DNA of 64,000 bases from Deltaproteobacteria bacterium (GTDB lineage Bacteria > Desulfobacterota > GWC2-55-46): assembly GCA_016182655.1 (NCBI GenBank), contig JACPGB010000012.1:62001-126000 (forward strand). The letters run 5' to 3'. The position numbers were made by a program, and so were the translations under genes. Below are positions 1 through 10,927 of the stretch, piece after piece (positions within the stretch are counted from its first letter, which is position 1; every line of letters starts with the position of its first letter). The notes beneath the pieces are model-generated. The model searched no databases. It was not told the DNA's origin and worked only from the letters and a program-made list of their open reading frames with translations.

Positions 1-156
1 AGGGGCCTCCGGGCCATACTCGAGAACGTCATGCTGGACACCATGTACGAGCTCCCGTCGCAGTCCAATATAAAAGAGTGCATAGTAAACGAGGACGTAA
101 TACTCGATAAGGCGAAGCCGATCATCGTATACGGAAACAGGGCCGAGACGGCCTGA
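1..156 (+). CDS. clpX: ClpX, ATP-binding subunit of Clp protease (3' end only)
   Basis: This open frame enters from the left edge and encodes the last 51 residues of ClpX. The segment reads [13 protein letters not shown] and then YELPS, which matches the C-terminal small AAA+ domain (sensor-2 region) of the family, followed by a short tail ending at TGA. ClpX is the hexameric unfoldase that feeds tagged substrates to ClpP. The following gene is lon, and clpP-clpX-lon is a very common gene order, so the call rests on both sequence and context. The start and the catalytic motifs lie outside the window. Confidence 0.93.
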   Translation, partial: RGLRAILENVMLDTMYELPSQSNIKECIVNEDVILDKAKPIIVYGNRAETA

Positions 157-253
157 TTGCTTAAGGCCCTTGCCTGATAAAAGCCATGACGGACGCTCTC
201 TATCATGCCGTCGGCCGGATGAGTTGATGATCTTTCTGAAGGGAGGAATTAAT

Positions 254-2665
<2,412 letters not shown>

Positions 2666-2673
2666 GCGTAAAT

Positions 2674-2715
2674 GGAAATGAAGAAGGGCGCGTTCACGCG
2701 CCCTTCTTCATTTCC
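2674..2715 (+). terminator. 19-bp perfect inverted repeat after lon
   Basis: Arms GGAAATGAAGAAGGGCGCG and its exact complement flank a TTCA tetraloop just after the lon stop. The stem is strong enough to stop transcription or protect the 3' end, but no T-tract follows. It may act as a processing or stability hairpin instead of a classical intrinsic terminator. Confidence 0.6.
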
Positions 2716-2718
2716 GGC

Positions 2719-2747
2719 TTGACATTCGACCTTAAAGTTGTTAAATA
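2719..2747 (+). promoter_or_regulatory. Sigma-70 type promoter for tRNA-Val
   Basis: TTGACA at 2719-2724, a 17-bp spacer and TAAATA at 2742-2747 lie about 50 bp before the tRNA-Val gene. The -35 is perfect and the -10 is moderate. Confidence 0.5.
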
Positions 2748-2799
2748 TCTATATTCCCCGTCGGCTGACGGGGAATTCTTTTCAGAGAATAGGGACAAC

Positions 2800-2875
2800 G
2801 GGCGGATAGCTCAGTTGGTAGAGCACAGCCCTTACAAGGCTGGGGTCACAGGTTCGATCCCTGTTCCGCCTACCA
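2800..2875 (+). tRNA. tRNA-Val (anticodon TAC)
   Basis: A 76-nt cloverleaf with encoded CCA. The acceptor stem GGGCGGA pairs with TCCGCCT, with a G-U first pair. The D-arm is GCTCAGTTGGTAGAGC, the anticodon loop is CTTACAA (anticodon TAC) and the T-arm is ACAGGTTCGATCCCTGT. It decodes GUA and wobble valine codons. Confidence 0.95.
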
Positions 2876-2891
2876 AGATTGAATTCAGTCT

Positions 2892-3113
2892 GCCTCTAAA
2901 AATTAGGAATTTTTTCTGAGGTCAAGGAAGGGCGGAAATAAAAAGCGGAGCATATATGTGTTATATGTGAGCATTTTATTTCCGACCTGACGCAGTCCTG
3001 GCCGGACTGGCAAATTCGTATCGAACGGCTGGGAATTGATGAATCCCAAAGACTCCGTAGAGACTTTGGCCCTGCGCCGAGCAGTCAGGAAAAATAACAA
3101 TTTTTAGCGGTAG
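2892..3113 (+). repeat. MITE-like dispersed element, copy 1 (with nested 90-bp module)
   Basis: About 222 bp between the two tRNA genes. The ends are inverted: CCTCTAAAAATTAGGAATTTTTTC at the left and AAAAATAACAATTTTTAGCGG at the right. An inner hairpin (GGAAATAAAA ... TTTTATTTCC) follows the left end. A module with CCGGACTGGCAAATT and GGCCCTGCGCCGAGC ends occupies 2996-3082. Homologous copies lie at 8957, 42764 and 60161. There is no coding capacity, so this looks like a non-autonomous mobile element. Confidence 0.8.
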
Positions 3114-3122
3114 ACTAAAACT

Positions 3123-3199
3123 GGGGCCGTAGTTAAGTCGGTTATAACGCTGGCCTGTCAAGCCAGAGGGCGCGGGTTCGAGTCCCGTCGGCCCCGCCA
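3123..3199 (+). tRNA. tRNA-Asp (anticodon GTC)
   Basis: A 77-nt cloverleaf with encoded CCA. The acceptor stem GGGGCCG pairs with CGGCCCC, the anticodon loop is CTGTCAA (anticodon GTC) and the T-arm is GCGGGTTCGAGTCCCGT. The gene starts 9 nt after the MITE copy. No separate promoter is obvious, so it may be co-transcribed with tRNA-Val through the repeat. Confidence 0.95.
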
Positions 3200-3207
3200 G
3201 ACACGAG

Positions 3208-3245
3208 AAGCGGCTGATCCCGGAAGGGATCAGCCGCTTTTTTTT
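3208..3245 (+). terminator. Intrinsic terminator after the tRNA pair
   Basis: A perfect 14-bp stem AAGCGGCTGATCCC / GGGATCAGCCGCTT with a GGAA loop is followed by a run of T residues. This is a textbook rho-independent terminator. Confidence 0.93.
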
Positions 3246-3278
3246 GCACAGGCCGTAAGCAATGATTTCTTTTTTTTG

Positions 3279-3331
3279 AAATCAATCGTCGATTGATTTA
3301 GCCCGATTGCAATGCGGCGTACTGCCGCATT
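3279..3331. other. Two hairpins in the leader of the HDOD gene
   Basis: AAATCAATC-GTC-GATTGATTT (3279-3299) and AATGCGGC-GTACT-GCCGCATT (3311-3331) are perfect short inverted repeats in the ~190-nt AT-richer leader before the HDOD start. They could be operators or RNA hairpins. I do not recognise a riboswitch class here. Confidence 0.4.
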
Positions 3332-3438
3332 ATTATTCACAAAACCCCCATTTTAGCCTCAAGCTCGCCATCTATCCGCCGATATGCAACTATATTCATA
3401 AAACCGAACCTAAAAACTCAAATCGTGCGGGTGACCCT

Positions 3439-4296
3439 ATGAACACTGCTACAGCTGAAGACCTCGGTAAAGGACCCTTGTCCAGGAAGGACGCATTTAG
3501 GGAGACCGTGAACGGGATGATGAACGTCTCGACCGTCCCTACAGTCCTTAAGAAGATAATGGACCTGACCGGCAACCCGAACACCGTCATACACGACCTC
3601 GTAAAGGTGATAGAGCGCGACCAGGCCATAGCCATGAGGGTGGTGGCCGCATCCAACGCCGCCTATTACGGGTTCTCGAGAAAGATAAGGACCATCTCCC
3701 AGGCCATCCTCATCCTCGGCTACGACATGGTCAAGGGCCTTGCCATAACCACGACGGTCTTCAACTCCATGCCGTCGAAGGACAGGGAGCGCCTGATGGA
3801 ATTATGGGCCCATTCGTTCGAGACCGCCCAGGCCGCGGCGCTCATTGCCCAGAAGACCGGCGCGATAGAGAAGGAGTCGGCGTTCCTCGCCGGGCTCTTC
3901 CACGACATCGGGAGACCCATCCTCTGCCAGGCGTGCGGGGACGACGCAGGCTTAAGCCCGTTTGACCGGAGCTCGATCGAGAAAGAAGAGGAGGCCTTCG
4001 GGGCCGGCCACGCCGAGGCGGGCTCATGGTTCGCCGCGCGGTTCAACATCCCCGAGGACTCGACACTCGCCATCCGCTACCACCATAACCCGGAGGCCTG
4101 CGCAAAAGCGCCGAAGCTCCCGCCCATGGTCGCGGTAATATACCTCGCCAATTTTATCGTCTCGGGAAAGGACGCCATCGCATCCTCTGATCACGACGCC
4201 ATACTCGCCTCCCTAAAGCTCGCAAAGGAAGACCTCGCGTCCGTTGGGGACGAGGTGGAGGCCTTCAAGGAGACGGTCAGGTCGTTCTATATTTAG
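3439..4296 (+). CDS. HDOD domain signalling protein
   Basis: About 285 aa when started at ATG 3439. The upstream in-frame codons of the ORF track are translated leader. The HDOD domain covers most of the protein, with the family-typical opening STVPTVLKKIMDL near residue 32, SNAAYYGFSRKIRTISQAILILG in the middle and an HDIGRP motif at about 155. HDOD proteins are regulatory relatives of HD phosphohydrolases, usually lacking nuclease activity and used as signal-transduction or chemotaxis adaptors. The HD pair is retained here, so residual hydrolase activity cannot be excluded. No receiver or output domain is attached and the gene stands alone, so its partner is unknown. Confidence 0.85.
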   Translation: MNTATAEDLGKGPLSRKDAFRETVNGMMNVSTVPTVLKKIMDLTGNPNTVIHDLVKVIERDQAIAMRVVAASNAAYYGFSRKIRTISQAILILGYDMVKGLAITTTVFNSMPSKDRERLMELWAHSFETAQAAALIAQKTGAIEKESAFLAGLFHDIGRPILCQACGDDAGLSPFDRSSIEKEEEAFGAGHAEAGSWFAARFNIPEDSTLAIRYHHNPEACAKAPKLPPMVAVIYLANFIVSGKDAIASSDHDAILASLKLAKEDLASVGDEVEAFKETVRSFYI

Positions 4297-4431
4297 GCTT
4301 TGCTTTGGACTGAGCCTGCGGTGACCCAGACCCTTATCGTTTGGGGTCGCGTCAGTTTTGTCAGGAGCAGGGGCTCCGTCCATTTTTCTTTTATCTTGCA
4401 ATCAAGGGCCCCTTCTTTATAAACTCATGCG

Positions 4432-6039
4432 ATGGGGAGTAGTTGGAAAAAAGGGGGGGTAGTCATCGCCGGGTTTCTGCCCGTAGCCGCTTTTTTCGCG
4501 GTTTTTTTCCTCTACTCCGTCGATGTGCCTTTTAACGACGACTTTGACGCGGTCCTCGCCTTTCTTCTCAAGTACCTCTCTTGCGACAACCTCTCCGACA
4601 AGCTCTCGCTTATTTTAAGCCAGCACAACGAGCACAGGATAGCCTTTGTGAGGCTCTCTGCCCTCGCGCTATACAAGGCAACGGGCGCGGTGGACTTCCG
4701 CGTCCTCATGCTCGCGGGGACCCTCGCCATACCGGCTACGGCGGTCTTCCTTTACAGTGCCTCTAAGCGTGAATTCAAAGGCGCGGTCTTCCTCCCCGCC
4801 ATATTCATCATCTTCCAGCCGCAGTATTACGAATCGATCTTCTGCGCAATGGCGGCGCTCTCGAACTTCCATGTCATCCTCTTCGCCCTCGCGTCTTTTT
4901 ATTTCCTTTCCAGGGAAGGCGCTCTGTCTTTCGCGCTCGCCGTCGCGTGCGCGGCCGTCGCCTCGTACACGCAAGGGAACGGCATATTCCTTTTCCCGGT
5001 AGGGGCGGCAATGCTCTTGCTATCCAGGCGTTACAGGCCGTCCCTTATCTGGGCGGCCATCGGCGCGGCTGTGATCGCATTGTACTTCCACGGATACTCG
5101 AAGCCCGTTGGGCACCCAGAGGTCGCCTCGACCCTTTTGCACGACCCGCGTGCCGTAATTAAATATTTTCTCGCCTTTCTCGGCGCGCCCGTCTACTTCT
5201 ATTACGCGGCAGGCGGAGCGTCGTTGCTCGTCTTTATCTTGCTCGTCATCAAGGGTTATTATCGCAAGAACCCGGTAGTCTTCTTCTTTCTCGTTTTTCT
5301 TTTTTTGACGGCCCTTGCGGCGTCTGTCGCGCGCGCCGGGTTCGGCGTCGAGCAGTCCTTTGCGCTCCGTTACAGGATAGTGTCGGTCCTTATATTCGCG
5401 TCGCTCTACATAGGGGGCATGGAAATGCTCGGCCGGGAGAGGGCGCGGAAACTCCTTCCGGCTTTTCTCGTCCTGACCGCGGCCTTTAATGTCTTTTCAT
5501 ATCTCGACATGATGAACGGCATAAGGATGGAGGCGCGGGAGCTGTCTTTGAGCGTCGTTAAATGGAAGGCCTCGGGCGCGGGGCTCTTCTACAGGGACGG
5601 GGAGGCGGCAGGCGCGATGGTGGACGAAATGATGAAAAAAGGCATCTATTCGCCTGACCTCCTGCCGAGGCACATCGTCTCTTCGCCAGTTGAGGCAGGA
5701 CTTCCGAAAGAGTCCGGCGAGATAAAGGGCTCTATCGACCTCGCCGAAAATAGCCTCCCCGGCTATCTCTTCACCGGATGGGCAACGACAGGCAGTGCCG
5801 GGAAAGGAGCTCAGACGGTCTATCTCGTTTTGAAATCGGACAGCAAGACCCTCGCCTTCGACTCCATCCGGAGGAAGGGGCCGGAAAAGGAAGGGCCGCT
5901 TGCCGACACAGGCTTCCTCTCGTATATACCGAAACACGAAGTCCCCGAAGGCGAGTACCCGGTCTGGTTATACGTGAAGGGCGGCGGCGAGAGCGCGTTT
6001 AAACCGACGGGACTTAAGCTCGTAGCCCGGAGAGAGTGA
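4432..6039 (+). CDS. Polytopic membrane protein, GT-C-like (uncharacterised)
   Basis: 535 aa with one N-terminal membrane helix, a first periplasmic loop, then about eight to ten more hydrophobic helices up to residue ~345, and a soluble C-terminal region of ~180 aa. The first loop carries FNDDFD and, some 40 residues later, SQHNEHRI. An acidic pair in the first outer loop is the typical catalytic position of GT-C glycosyltransferases that use lipid-phosphate sugar donors, so a sugar transfer role is plausible but inferred. There is no polysaccharide cluster next to it. I do not recognise a named family. The last ~90 residues look like a small beta domain. Confidence 0.6.
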   Translation: MGSSWKKGGVVIAGFLPVAAFFAVFFLYSVDVPFNDDFDAVLAFLLKYLSCDNLSDKLSLILSQHNEHRIAFVRLSALALYKATGAVDFRVLMLAGTLAIPATAVFLYSASKREFKGAVFLPAIFIIFQPQYYESIFCAMAALSNFHVILFALASFYFLSREGALSFALAVACAAVASYTQGNGIFLFPVGAAMLLLSRRYRPSLIWAAIGAAVIALYFHGYSKPVGHPEVASTLLHDPRAVIKYFLAFLGAPVYFYYAAGGASLLVFILLVIKGYYRKNPVVFFFLVFLFLTALAASVARAGFGVEQSFALRYRIVSVLIFASLYIGGMEMLGRERARKLLPAFLVLTAAFNVFSYLDMMNGIRMEARELSLSVVKWKASGAGLFYRDGEAAGAMVDEMMKKGIYSPDLLPRHIVSSPVEAGLPKESGEIKGSIDLAENSLPGYLFTGWATTGSAGKGAQTVYLVLKSDSKTLAFDSIRRKGPEKEGPLADTGFLSYIPKHEVPEGEYPVWLYVKGGGESAFKPTGLKLVARRE

Positions 6040-6060
6040 TATTTGCCGCCTTCTTGCCCC

Positions 6061-6089
6061 TTGACAGAATGGGCCCCAACTGGGATAAT
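6061..6089 (+). promoter_or_regulatory. Strong sigma-70 promoter for ftsEX-envC
   Basis: TTGACA (6061-6066), exactly 17 bp, then GATAAT (6084-6089). The predicted leader is about 80 nt and contains a small AAGGT/ACCTT hairpin followed by Ts. The ftsE ATG has no clear Shine-Dalgarno. Confidence 0.7.
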
Positions 6090-6173
6090 GTCCGCGCGTC
6101 GTTTTTTTTGTAACTTTGCTAAAAATAAGGTAATTTTAACCTTTTTTCGGGCCTTAGGCTCAGTGCCCAACCC

Positions 6174-6833
6174 ATGATACAGCTTTTCCACATCACAAAG
6201 AGCTTCGAGGGCGCCTCAGCCCTCTCGGACATCTCCCTGAAGATAGACAAGGGGGAGTTCATCTTCATTACAGGGCCAAGCGGCGCGGGCAAATCGACCC
6301 TCTTAAACATCATCTTCGGCTCCGAGCCGCCGACAGACGGGCAGATAATCCTCGACGGCCGGAACTACTTCAAGATCCCGAGGAGCGAGGTCGCAACCCT
6401 GCGCAGACGCATCGGGTTCGTCTTCCAGGACTTCAAGCTCCTGCAAACGAGGACCGTATTCGACAACGTCGCCTTGTCGCTGAAAGTCATGGGTGTCGGC
6501 CCGCGCGAGGTGCGGAACAAGGTCTTGCGGATGCTTTCGTTCGTGAAGCTCCAGCACAGGGCTAACTTCAAGGCTATGAGCCTCTCGGGCGGAGAACAGC
6601 AGAGGGTCGCCATAGCCCGCGCGCTCGTGAAAGACCCGGCGATAATACTCGCCGATGAGCCGACGGGCAACCTCGACCCGGCTCTGTCGATTGAGACGCT
6701 CGAATTGTTCAAAGAGGTCAACAGCAAGGGCACGACGGTCGTCGTCGCCTCGCATGACAAAAACCTCATCGAGAGGTTCGGGAGACGTGTCATTCGTCTT
6801 GAGAACGGGAGGCTCGTCTCCGATGGCCGGTAG
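6174..6833 (+). CDS. ftsE: Cell division ATP-binding protein FtsE
   Basis: 219-aa ABC ATPase that with FtsX transmits the division signal to periplasmic murein hydrolases. Walker A GPSGAGKST lies near residue 34, the Q-loop in VFQDFKLL, the signature LSGGEQQRV and Walker B IILADEPTGNLDP follow in canonical order. Length and the characteristic start MIQLFHITKSFEG fit FtsE over LolD. It overlaps ftsX by 11 bp, and ftsX overlaps the EnvC-like gene by 4 bp, so the three are translationally coupled. Confidence 0.95.
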   Translation: MIQLFHITKSFEGASALSDISLKIDKGEFIFITGPSGAGKSTLLNIIFGSEPPTDGQIILDGRNYFKIPRSEVATLRRRIGFVFQDFKLLQTRTVFDNVALSLKVMGVGPREVRNKVLRMLSFVKLQHRANFKAMSLSGGEQQRVAIARALVKDPAIILADEPTGNLDPALSIETLELFKEVNSKGTTVVVASHDKNLIERFGRRVIRLENGRLVSDGR

Positions 6834-7716
6834 CTTGAAAGGCGCGAACCTTTTCTATATCTTCTCCGACGCCGTCCGTTCCATCAGGGAGAACCTCGCG
6901 ACGACCGTCCTTACGGCCTTGACGCTCGGTTTTTCCCTCTCCATCTTCGCGGTCTTCGTATTCGTCTTTTTTAACTTGAGGTCCGTCATAAACAGCTGGG
7001 GCGACAGGACGCAGATCGTGGCGTATGTGAAGGACTCGCCTGACGCCGCTTTGATGCGGGAGGCCGTCATGCGCGTTCCGGGCGTGAGCTCCGCCGAGTT
7101 CGTCTCGAAGGACAAGGCCTTATCAGAGCTTAAGGCCGAGCTTAAAGGCCACGAGGCGATACTCGAAGGCGTCGACGAGAACCCGCTCCCGGCGTCTTTT
7201 GAGATAAGGGTCGGCGGCTCGTACAAGAACCCGGCGGAACTGACGGCCGTCGCCGAAAGGCTTAAAGCGCTACCCTGGGTCGAGGACGTCCAGTACAGCA
7301 GGGAGTGGGTCGAAAAGCTCTCCGCCTTCTTCAGGTTCATCGAGCTCGCGGCGCTGTTCATAGGCGTGTTCCTCGCCGCGGCGACCATATTCATAATCTC
7401 CAACACCATACGTCTCACCGTCTACGCGCGCCGCGAAGAGATAGAGATAATGTCCCTCGTCGGCGCGTCCGACTCCTTCATAAGGGTGCCGTTCTTCATA
7501 GAGGGCGTGTTGCAGGGGCTGATCGGCGGCCTCCTCGCCCTCGCGATGCTCGCGGGAGGCAGGCTCATCCTCTTATCCAAGATCCCCCCTTACTTCAGCT
7601 TCGTGGTCTCTTCACCGATCTCAACCCCGCTCCTCGCCTTGATACTCATAGCTACGGGCATCTTTATGGGGGTAGCCGGGTGCCTCATATCAACGGGGAG
7701 GTTCCTCAAGGCATGA
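6823..7716 (+). CDS. ftsX: Cell division membrane protein FtsX
   Basis: 297 aa. The ORF track starts at 6655 inside ftsE, but the real start is ATG 6823, giving MAGSLKGANLFYIF. One membrane helix near residues 25-50 is followed by an extracytoplasmic domain of about 110 aa and three C-terminal helices, the topology of FtsX. The motif ARREEIEIMSLVGAS before the last helices is typical of the family. It forms the membrane part of the FtsEX complex and its periplasmic loop should contact the EnvC-like protein encoded next. Confidence 0.94.
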   Translation: MAGSLKGANLFYIFSDAVRSIRENLATTVLTALTLGFSLSIFAVFVFVFFNLRSVINSWGDRTQIVAYVKDSPDAALMREAVMRVPGVSSAEFVSKDKALSELKAELKGHEAILEGVDENPLPASFEIRVGGSYKNPAELTAVAERLKALPWVEDVQYSREWVEKLSAFFRFIELAALFIGVFLAAATIFIISNTIRLTVYARREEIEIMSLVGASDSFIRVPFFIEGVLQGLIGGLLALAMLAGGRLILLSKIPPYFSFVVSSPISTPLLALILIATGIFMGVAGCLISTGRFLKA

Positions 7717-8876
7717 GGGCCCTTGTCCTGGCCTTGCTCCTGGCCTCCATTGCCGCTCCGGCGTACGCCGCATCGAAGCAGGAGTTGATAAAAAAAGAAA
7801 AGCGGCTCGAGGACGTCAGAAAGCAGATACGCGAGGAGAGAAAAGAGGTAAGGGCGATCTCCGAAAAGGAGACGAACGTCCTCGGCGAGCTCGAGACCAT
7901 AAACAAGAGCCTGAACGAAAAACGCGGGGAGCTCAACAAGATAGAGGGGGCAATGGCCTCGATACAGGCCCGTATCGGTTCCGCGAACAGGAACATCTCA
8001 AGGCTCGAAGGGGAGCTTAAGTCGTTATCAGGCAGATTGAAGGCGCGCCTGAAGGCCATGTACAAGATGAAGAGGGGGGAATCCATGCAGGTCCTCTTCT
8101 CGTCGGAATCCTCAAGAGACCTCGGCAGGCGGCATAAGTATTTGACGCTCATCATGGACAACGACACGAACCTTATCATCGGTTATGAAAAAAAGCTCTC
8201 GGAGCTCTCGGCCCAGAGGGCCTCTCTCGCCTCGCTCCAGACAGAGCTCTATGCCTCTAAAAAAGAGGTAGAGGTGAAAAGCACCGAGGCAGAGGGGCTC
8301 AAAAAGAACAGGCTCACTCTTTTGAGGGACATAAAGGGCGAGAAGGAAAAAAAGGAAAACATGATACGGGAGCTTGAGGATGCGGCAAACGCAATGGCCG
8401 CGCTCATAGAAAAGCTCCGCGCATCCGAGGAGAAGGAAAAAAGGGCCGAGCCCGAAGTCGGTTCAACCGGTTTTGCCGCAATGAAAGGCAGGCTCAGGAT
8501 GCCTGTAGAAGGGACGGTCGTCTCGCTCTACGGCAAGGTCAAGCACCCTAAGTACCAGACCGTGACTTTCAATAACGGCATAATGATAGAGGCCCCGGTC
8601 GGTTCCCCCGTGGAAAGTGTGGGCTCAGGCAAGGTCATATACGAGGGGTGGCTCAAGGGCTACGGAGAGGTGTTGATATTGGACCACGGCGGCGGGTTCT
8701 ATACGCTTTACGCGCACTTGTCCAAAGTCCTTAAGGGCAGGGGCGCATCTGTCAGCACAGGCGACGAGATAGCCCTCGTCGGAGACACCGGCCCCACGGC
8801 CTCCGGCGGCCTGTATTTCGAGATAAGGCAGAAAGGGGTCCCCAGGGACCCGATGGCCTGGCTAATTGACAGGTAA
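7713..8876 (+). CDS. envC: EnvC-like murein hydrolase activator (degenerate LytM domain)
   Basis: About 387 aa from ATG 7713, which overlaps the ftsX stop as ATGA. A signal peptide (MRALVLALLLASIAAPAYAA) precedes a long coiled coil (roughly residues 25-245) and a C-terminal LytM/M23 fold. The zinc site is broken: the usual HxGxD is NNGIM and the HLH motif is GLY, while only the YAHLS histidine is kept. That is the pattern of EnvC/NlpD activators, which switch on amidases and do not cut murein themselves. Coupling to ftsEX supports regulation by FtsEX. Confidence 0.88.
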   Translation: MRALVLALLLASIAAPAYAASKQELIKKEKRLEDVRKQIREERKEVRAISEKETNVLGELETINKSLNEKRGELNKIEGAMASIQARIGSANRNISRLEGELKSLSGRLKARLKAMYKMKRGESMQVLFSSESSRDLGRRHKYLTLIMDNDTNLIIGYEKKLSELSAQRASLASLQTELYASKKEVEVKSTEAEGLKKNRLTLLRDIKGEKEKKENMIRELEDAANAMAALIEKLRASEEKEKRAEPEVGSTGFAAMKGRLRMPVEGTVVSLYGKVKHPKYQTVTFNNGIMIEAPVGSPVESVGSGKVIYEGWLKGYGEVLILDHGGGFYTLYAHLSKVLKGRGASVSTGDEIALVGDTGPTASGGLYFEIRQKGVPRDPMAWLIDR

Positions 8877-8956
8877 CCAAAAGTCTCAAGGTGCCGCATT
8901 TTTTGGTTTTTTTTAAGTCCCGCATGTGGTTTAATATATAAAGTTTTCTTAAGGTT

Positions 8957-9091
8957 GCCTCAAAATTAGGAATTTTTTCTGAGGTCAAGGAAGGACGGAA
9001 ATAAAAAGCGCAGCATATATGTTTTATATGTGAGCATTTTTATTTCCGGCCTGACGCAGAGATCAGGAAAAATAACAATTTTAAAGGTAGC
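8957..9091 (+). repeat. MITE-like dispersed element, copy 2 (lacks the nested module)
   Basis: 135 bp with the same left end (CTCAAAATTAGGAATTTTTTC), inner GGAAATAAAA/TTTTATTTCC hairpin and right end (AAAAATAACAATTTT) as the other copies. It passes from CTGACGCAG straight to ATCAGG, so the ~90-bp nested segment is absent. It lies between envC and ctpA, about 35 bp before the ctpA start. Confidence 0.8.
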
Positions 9092-9127
9092 GGCAAGGAT
9101 TTTTTCACCCGTAAGGAGGAGTTTTAG

Positions 9128-10453
9128 ATGATCAAAATCACGAGGCCGAAGCTCATGACCGCCGTATTGGCGGTAGTCGTCTTCTTCTCGTTCGCGTCAT
9201 GGGGCATGAGCCAGAAGGTGGTCGCGGTCCCGACCAACACATACGAAGGGCTCCGGATATTTACCGACGTCCTCGGCATAGTCCAGGAGAACTACGCCGA
9301 GAGCGTGGATTCCAAGGAGATAATCTACAACGCCGTAAAGGGCATGGTCAAGGGGCTCGACCCGCACTCGAGCTTCCTGACGCCTGAAGAGTACACCGAG
9401 ATGCAGATAGACACGAAGGGGAGCTTCGGAGGCATCGGCATCGAGATAGGGATGAAGGACAACGTCCTTACGGTCGTCGCCCCAATCGAGGACACGCCGG
9501 CGTACAAGGCCGGGCTGCTCGCTGGCGACAAAATCGTGAAGATAGGCGAGAAGTCGACGAAGGACCTCTCCCTGAACGAGGCGGTTAACCTCATGAGGGG
9601 GCCGAAGGACACGCCCGTCGTCATCCACATCATGAGGGAGGCCTTCGACGCCCCCAGGCCCTTTACCATAAACAGGGCGATAATAAAGGTCAAGAGCGTA
9701 AAGTACAAGGTCCTCGACGAAGGCTTCGGGTACGTAAGGATAGCCCAGTTCCAGGAATCCACCACAGACGACCTCGAAAAGGCGCTCAAGGAGTTGAACA
9801 CAAAGTCCTCCGGCAGGATGAAGGGGCTCGTCCTCGACCTACGTAACAACCCCGGAGGGCTCCTCCAGGAGGCTGTCTCGGTATCTAACGAGTTCCTGGA
9901 CGCCGGCCTCATCGTCTACACGAAGGGCAGGGCCGCGGGGCAGGACATGACCTTCAGCGCGGACAATTCCAAGAGCCAGCCTGATTACCCTATAATAATC
10001 CTCGTGAACAACGGGTCCGCCTCGGCCTCCGAGATAGTCGCAGGCGCCCTCCAGGACCATAAGAGGGCGATAGTGCTGGGCACGACTACCTTCGGCAAGG
10101 GCTCGGTACAGACGATAATCCCGCTCGCCGACGGCTCGGCCGTGAGGCTCACCACATCCAAATACTATACACCCTCGGGGAGATCCATACAGGCCAAGGG
10201 CATAGAGCCCGACATCGTCGTCGGAGAGAACCCTAAGGGCCACCTGAAGGAGAAGGACCTCGAGGGGCATCTCGAAGGCGAGGACCAGAACAAGGCCGCA
10301 GAGCCGAAAAAAGAGAACACGCTCATCGAGAAGATAAAGATAAGCGAGCCTGCCGGCAAACCCGAGGAGGGCGAGGACATACAGCTTAAGCGCGCGCTCG
10401 ATTATCTCAAGAGCTGGTACATATTCAAGAGCACGTCGCAGAAGGTAAGTTAG
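9128..10453 (+). CDS. ctpA: C-terminal processing serine protease (S41 family)
   Basis: 441 aa with an N-terminal membrane anchor or signal (residues ~8-28), a PDZ domain beginning GSFGGIGIEIG (about 98) and the S41 catalytic domain with nucleophile Ser in NNGSASASE (about residue 300) and Lys in TTFGKGSVQ (about 325), the Ser/Lys dyad of Ctp proteases. It acts in the periplasm on C-termini of envelope proteins; in several bacteria Ctp controls murein hydrolases, which fits the location after ftsEX-envC. The start has an excellent AAGGAGGAG Shine-Dalgarno. Confidence 0.93.
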   Translation: MIKITRPKLMTAVLAVVVFFSFASWGMSQKVVAVPTNTYEGLRIFTDVLGIVQENYAESVDSKEIIYNAVKGMVKGLDPHSSFLTPEEYTEMQIDTKGSFGGIGIEIGMKDNVLTVVAPIEDTPAYKAGLLAGDKIVKIGEKSTKDLSLNEAVNLMRGPKDTPVVIHIMREAFDAPRPFTINRAIIKVKSVKYKVLDEGFGYVRIAQFQESTTDDLEKALKELNTKSSGRMKGLVLDLRNNPGGLLQEAVSVSNEFLDAGLIVYTKGRAAGQDMTFSADNSKSQPDYPIIILVNNGSASASEIVAGALQDHKRAIVLGTTTFGKGSVQTIIPLADGSAVRLTTSKYYTPSGRSIQAKGIEPDIVVGENPKGHLKEKDLEGHLEGEDQNKAAEPKKENTLIEKIKISEPAGKPEEGEDIQLKRALDYLKSWYIFKSTSQKVS

Positions 10454-10460
10454 GAGTTCC

Positions 10461-10492
10461 CGGGGGGCCGAAAAAGGCCCCCCGATTATTTT
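10461..10492 (+). terminator. Terminator after ctpA
   Basis: The stem CGGGGGGCC / GGCCCCCCG with a short GAAAAA loop is followed by ATTATTTT. The spacing to the ctpA stop is 7 nt. Confidence 0.85.
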
Positions 10493-10510
10493 GCATCAGG
10501 ACCGGACGAG

Positions 10511-10915
10511 ATGGCGCTATTCATCTGGAGTGACGAGTACAGCGTAAAGGTAGCGTCTTTTAACGGCCACCACAGAAAACTCATGGAGCTTATTAACGAG
10601 CTCCACGACGCGATGAAGAGGGGCAAGGGGCCCGACGCCGTCGGAGGGGTGCTCAAATCCCTCCTTGAGTACACGAAGATACACTTCTCGGCCGAGCAGT
10701 ACCTGATGACCGCGCACGGCTACCCCGGCTACGAGGCCCACAAGGCCGAGCACGACTCCCTTGTAGGGAAGGTCGAGGAACTCACCGAGAAGCACCGCAA
10801 CGGGGTCGCCGTGACCGTCGAAGTCTTTCAGTTCCTGAAGGACTGGCTCACGAAACACATAAAGGAGACTGACAGGCAGTACGGCTCCTTTTTCAATTCA
10901 AAAGGCATATCCTGA
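10511..10915 (+). CDS. Bacteriohemerythrin
   Basis: 134-aa single-domain protein that binds O2 reversibly at a di-iron site. All seven expected ligands are visible: H21, H58 and E62 (IHFSAE), H77 and H81 (HKAEH), H116 (LTKH) and D121. The start WSDEYSV is a family hallmark. Roles in oxygen buffering or sensing are known for microaerophiles and anaerobes, where such proteins are common. It is cytoplasmic because no signal or membrane segment is present. It lies just after the ctpA terminator and 12 nt before the polysaccharide deacetylase gene. Confidence 0.93.
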   Translation: MALFIWSDEYSVKVASFNGHHRKLMELINELHDAMKRGKGPDAVGGVLKSLLEYTKIHFSAEQYLMTAHGYPGYEAHKAEHDSLVGKVEELTEKHRNGVAVTVEVFQFLKDWLTKHIKETDRQYGSFFNSKGIS

Positions 10916-10927
10916 AAAACTTCGTAA

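Noticed and set aside
7305-7712. N-terminal extension of the EnvC-like ORF
   Set aside because: These codons are ftsX read in another frame; a signal peptide starts exactly at ATG 7713.
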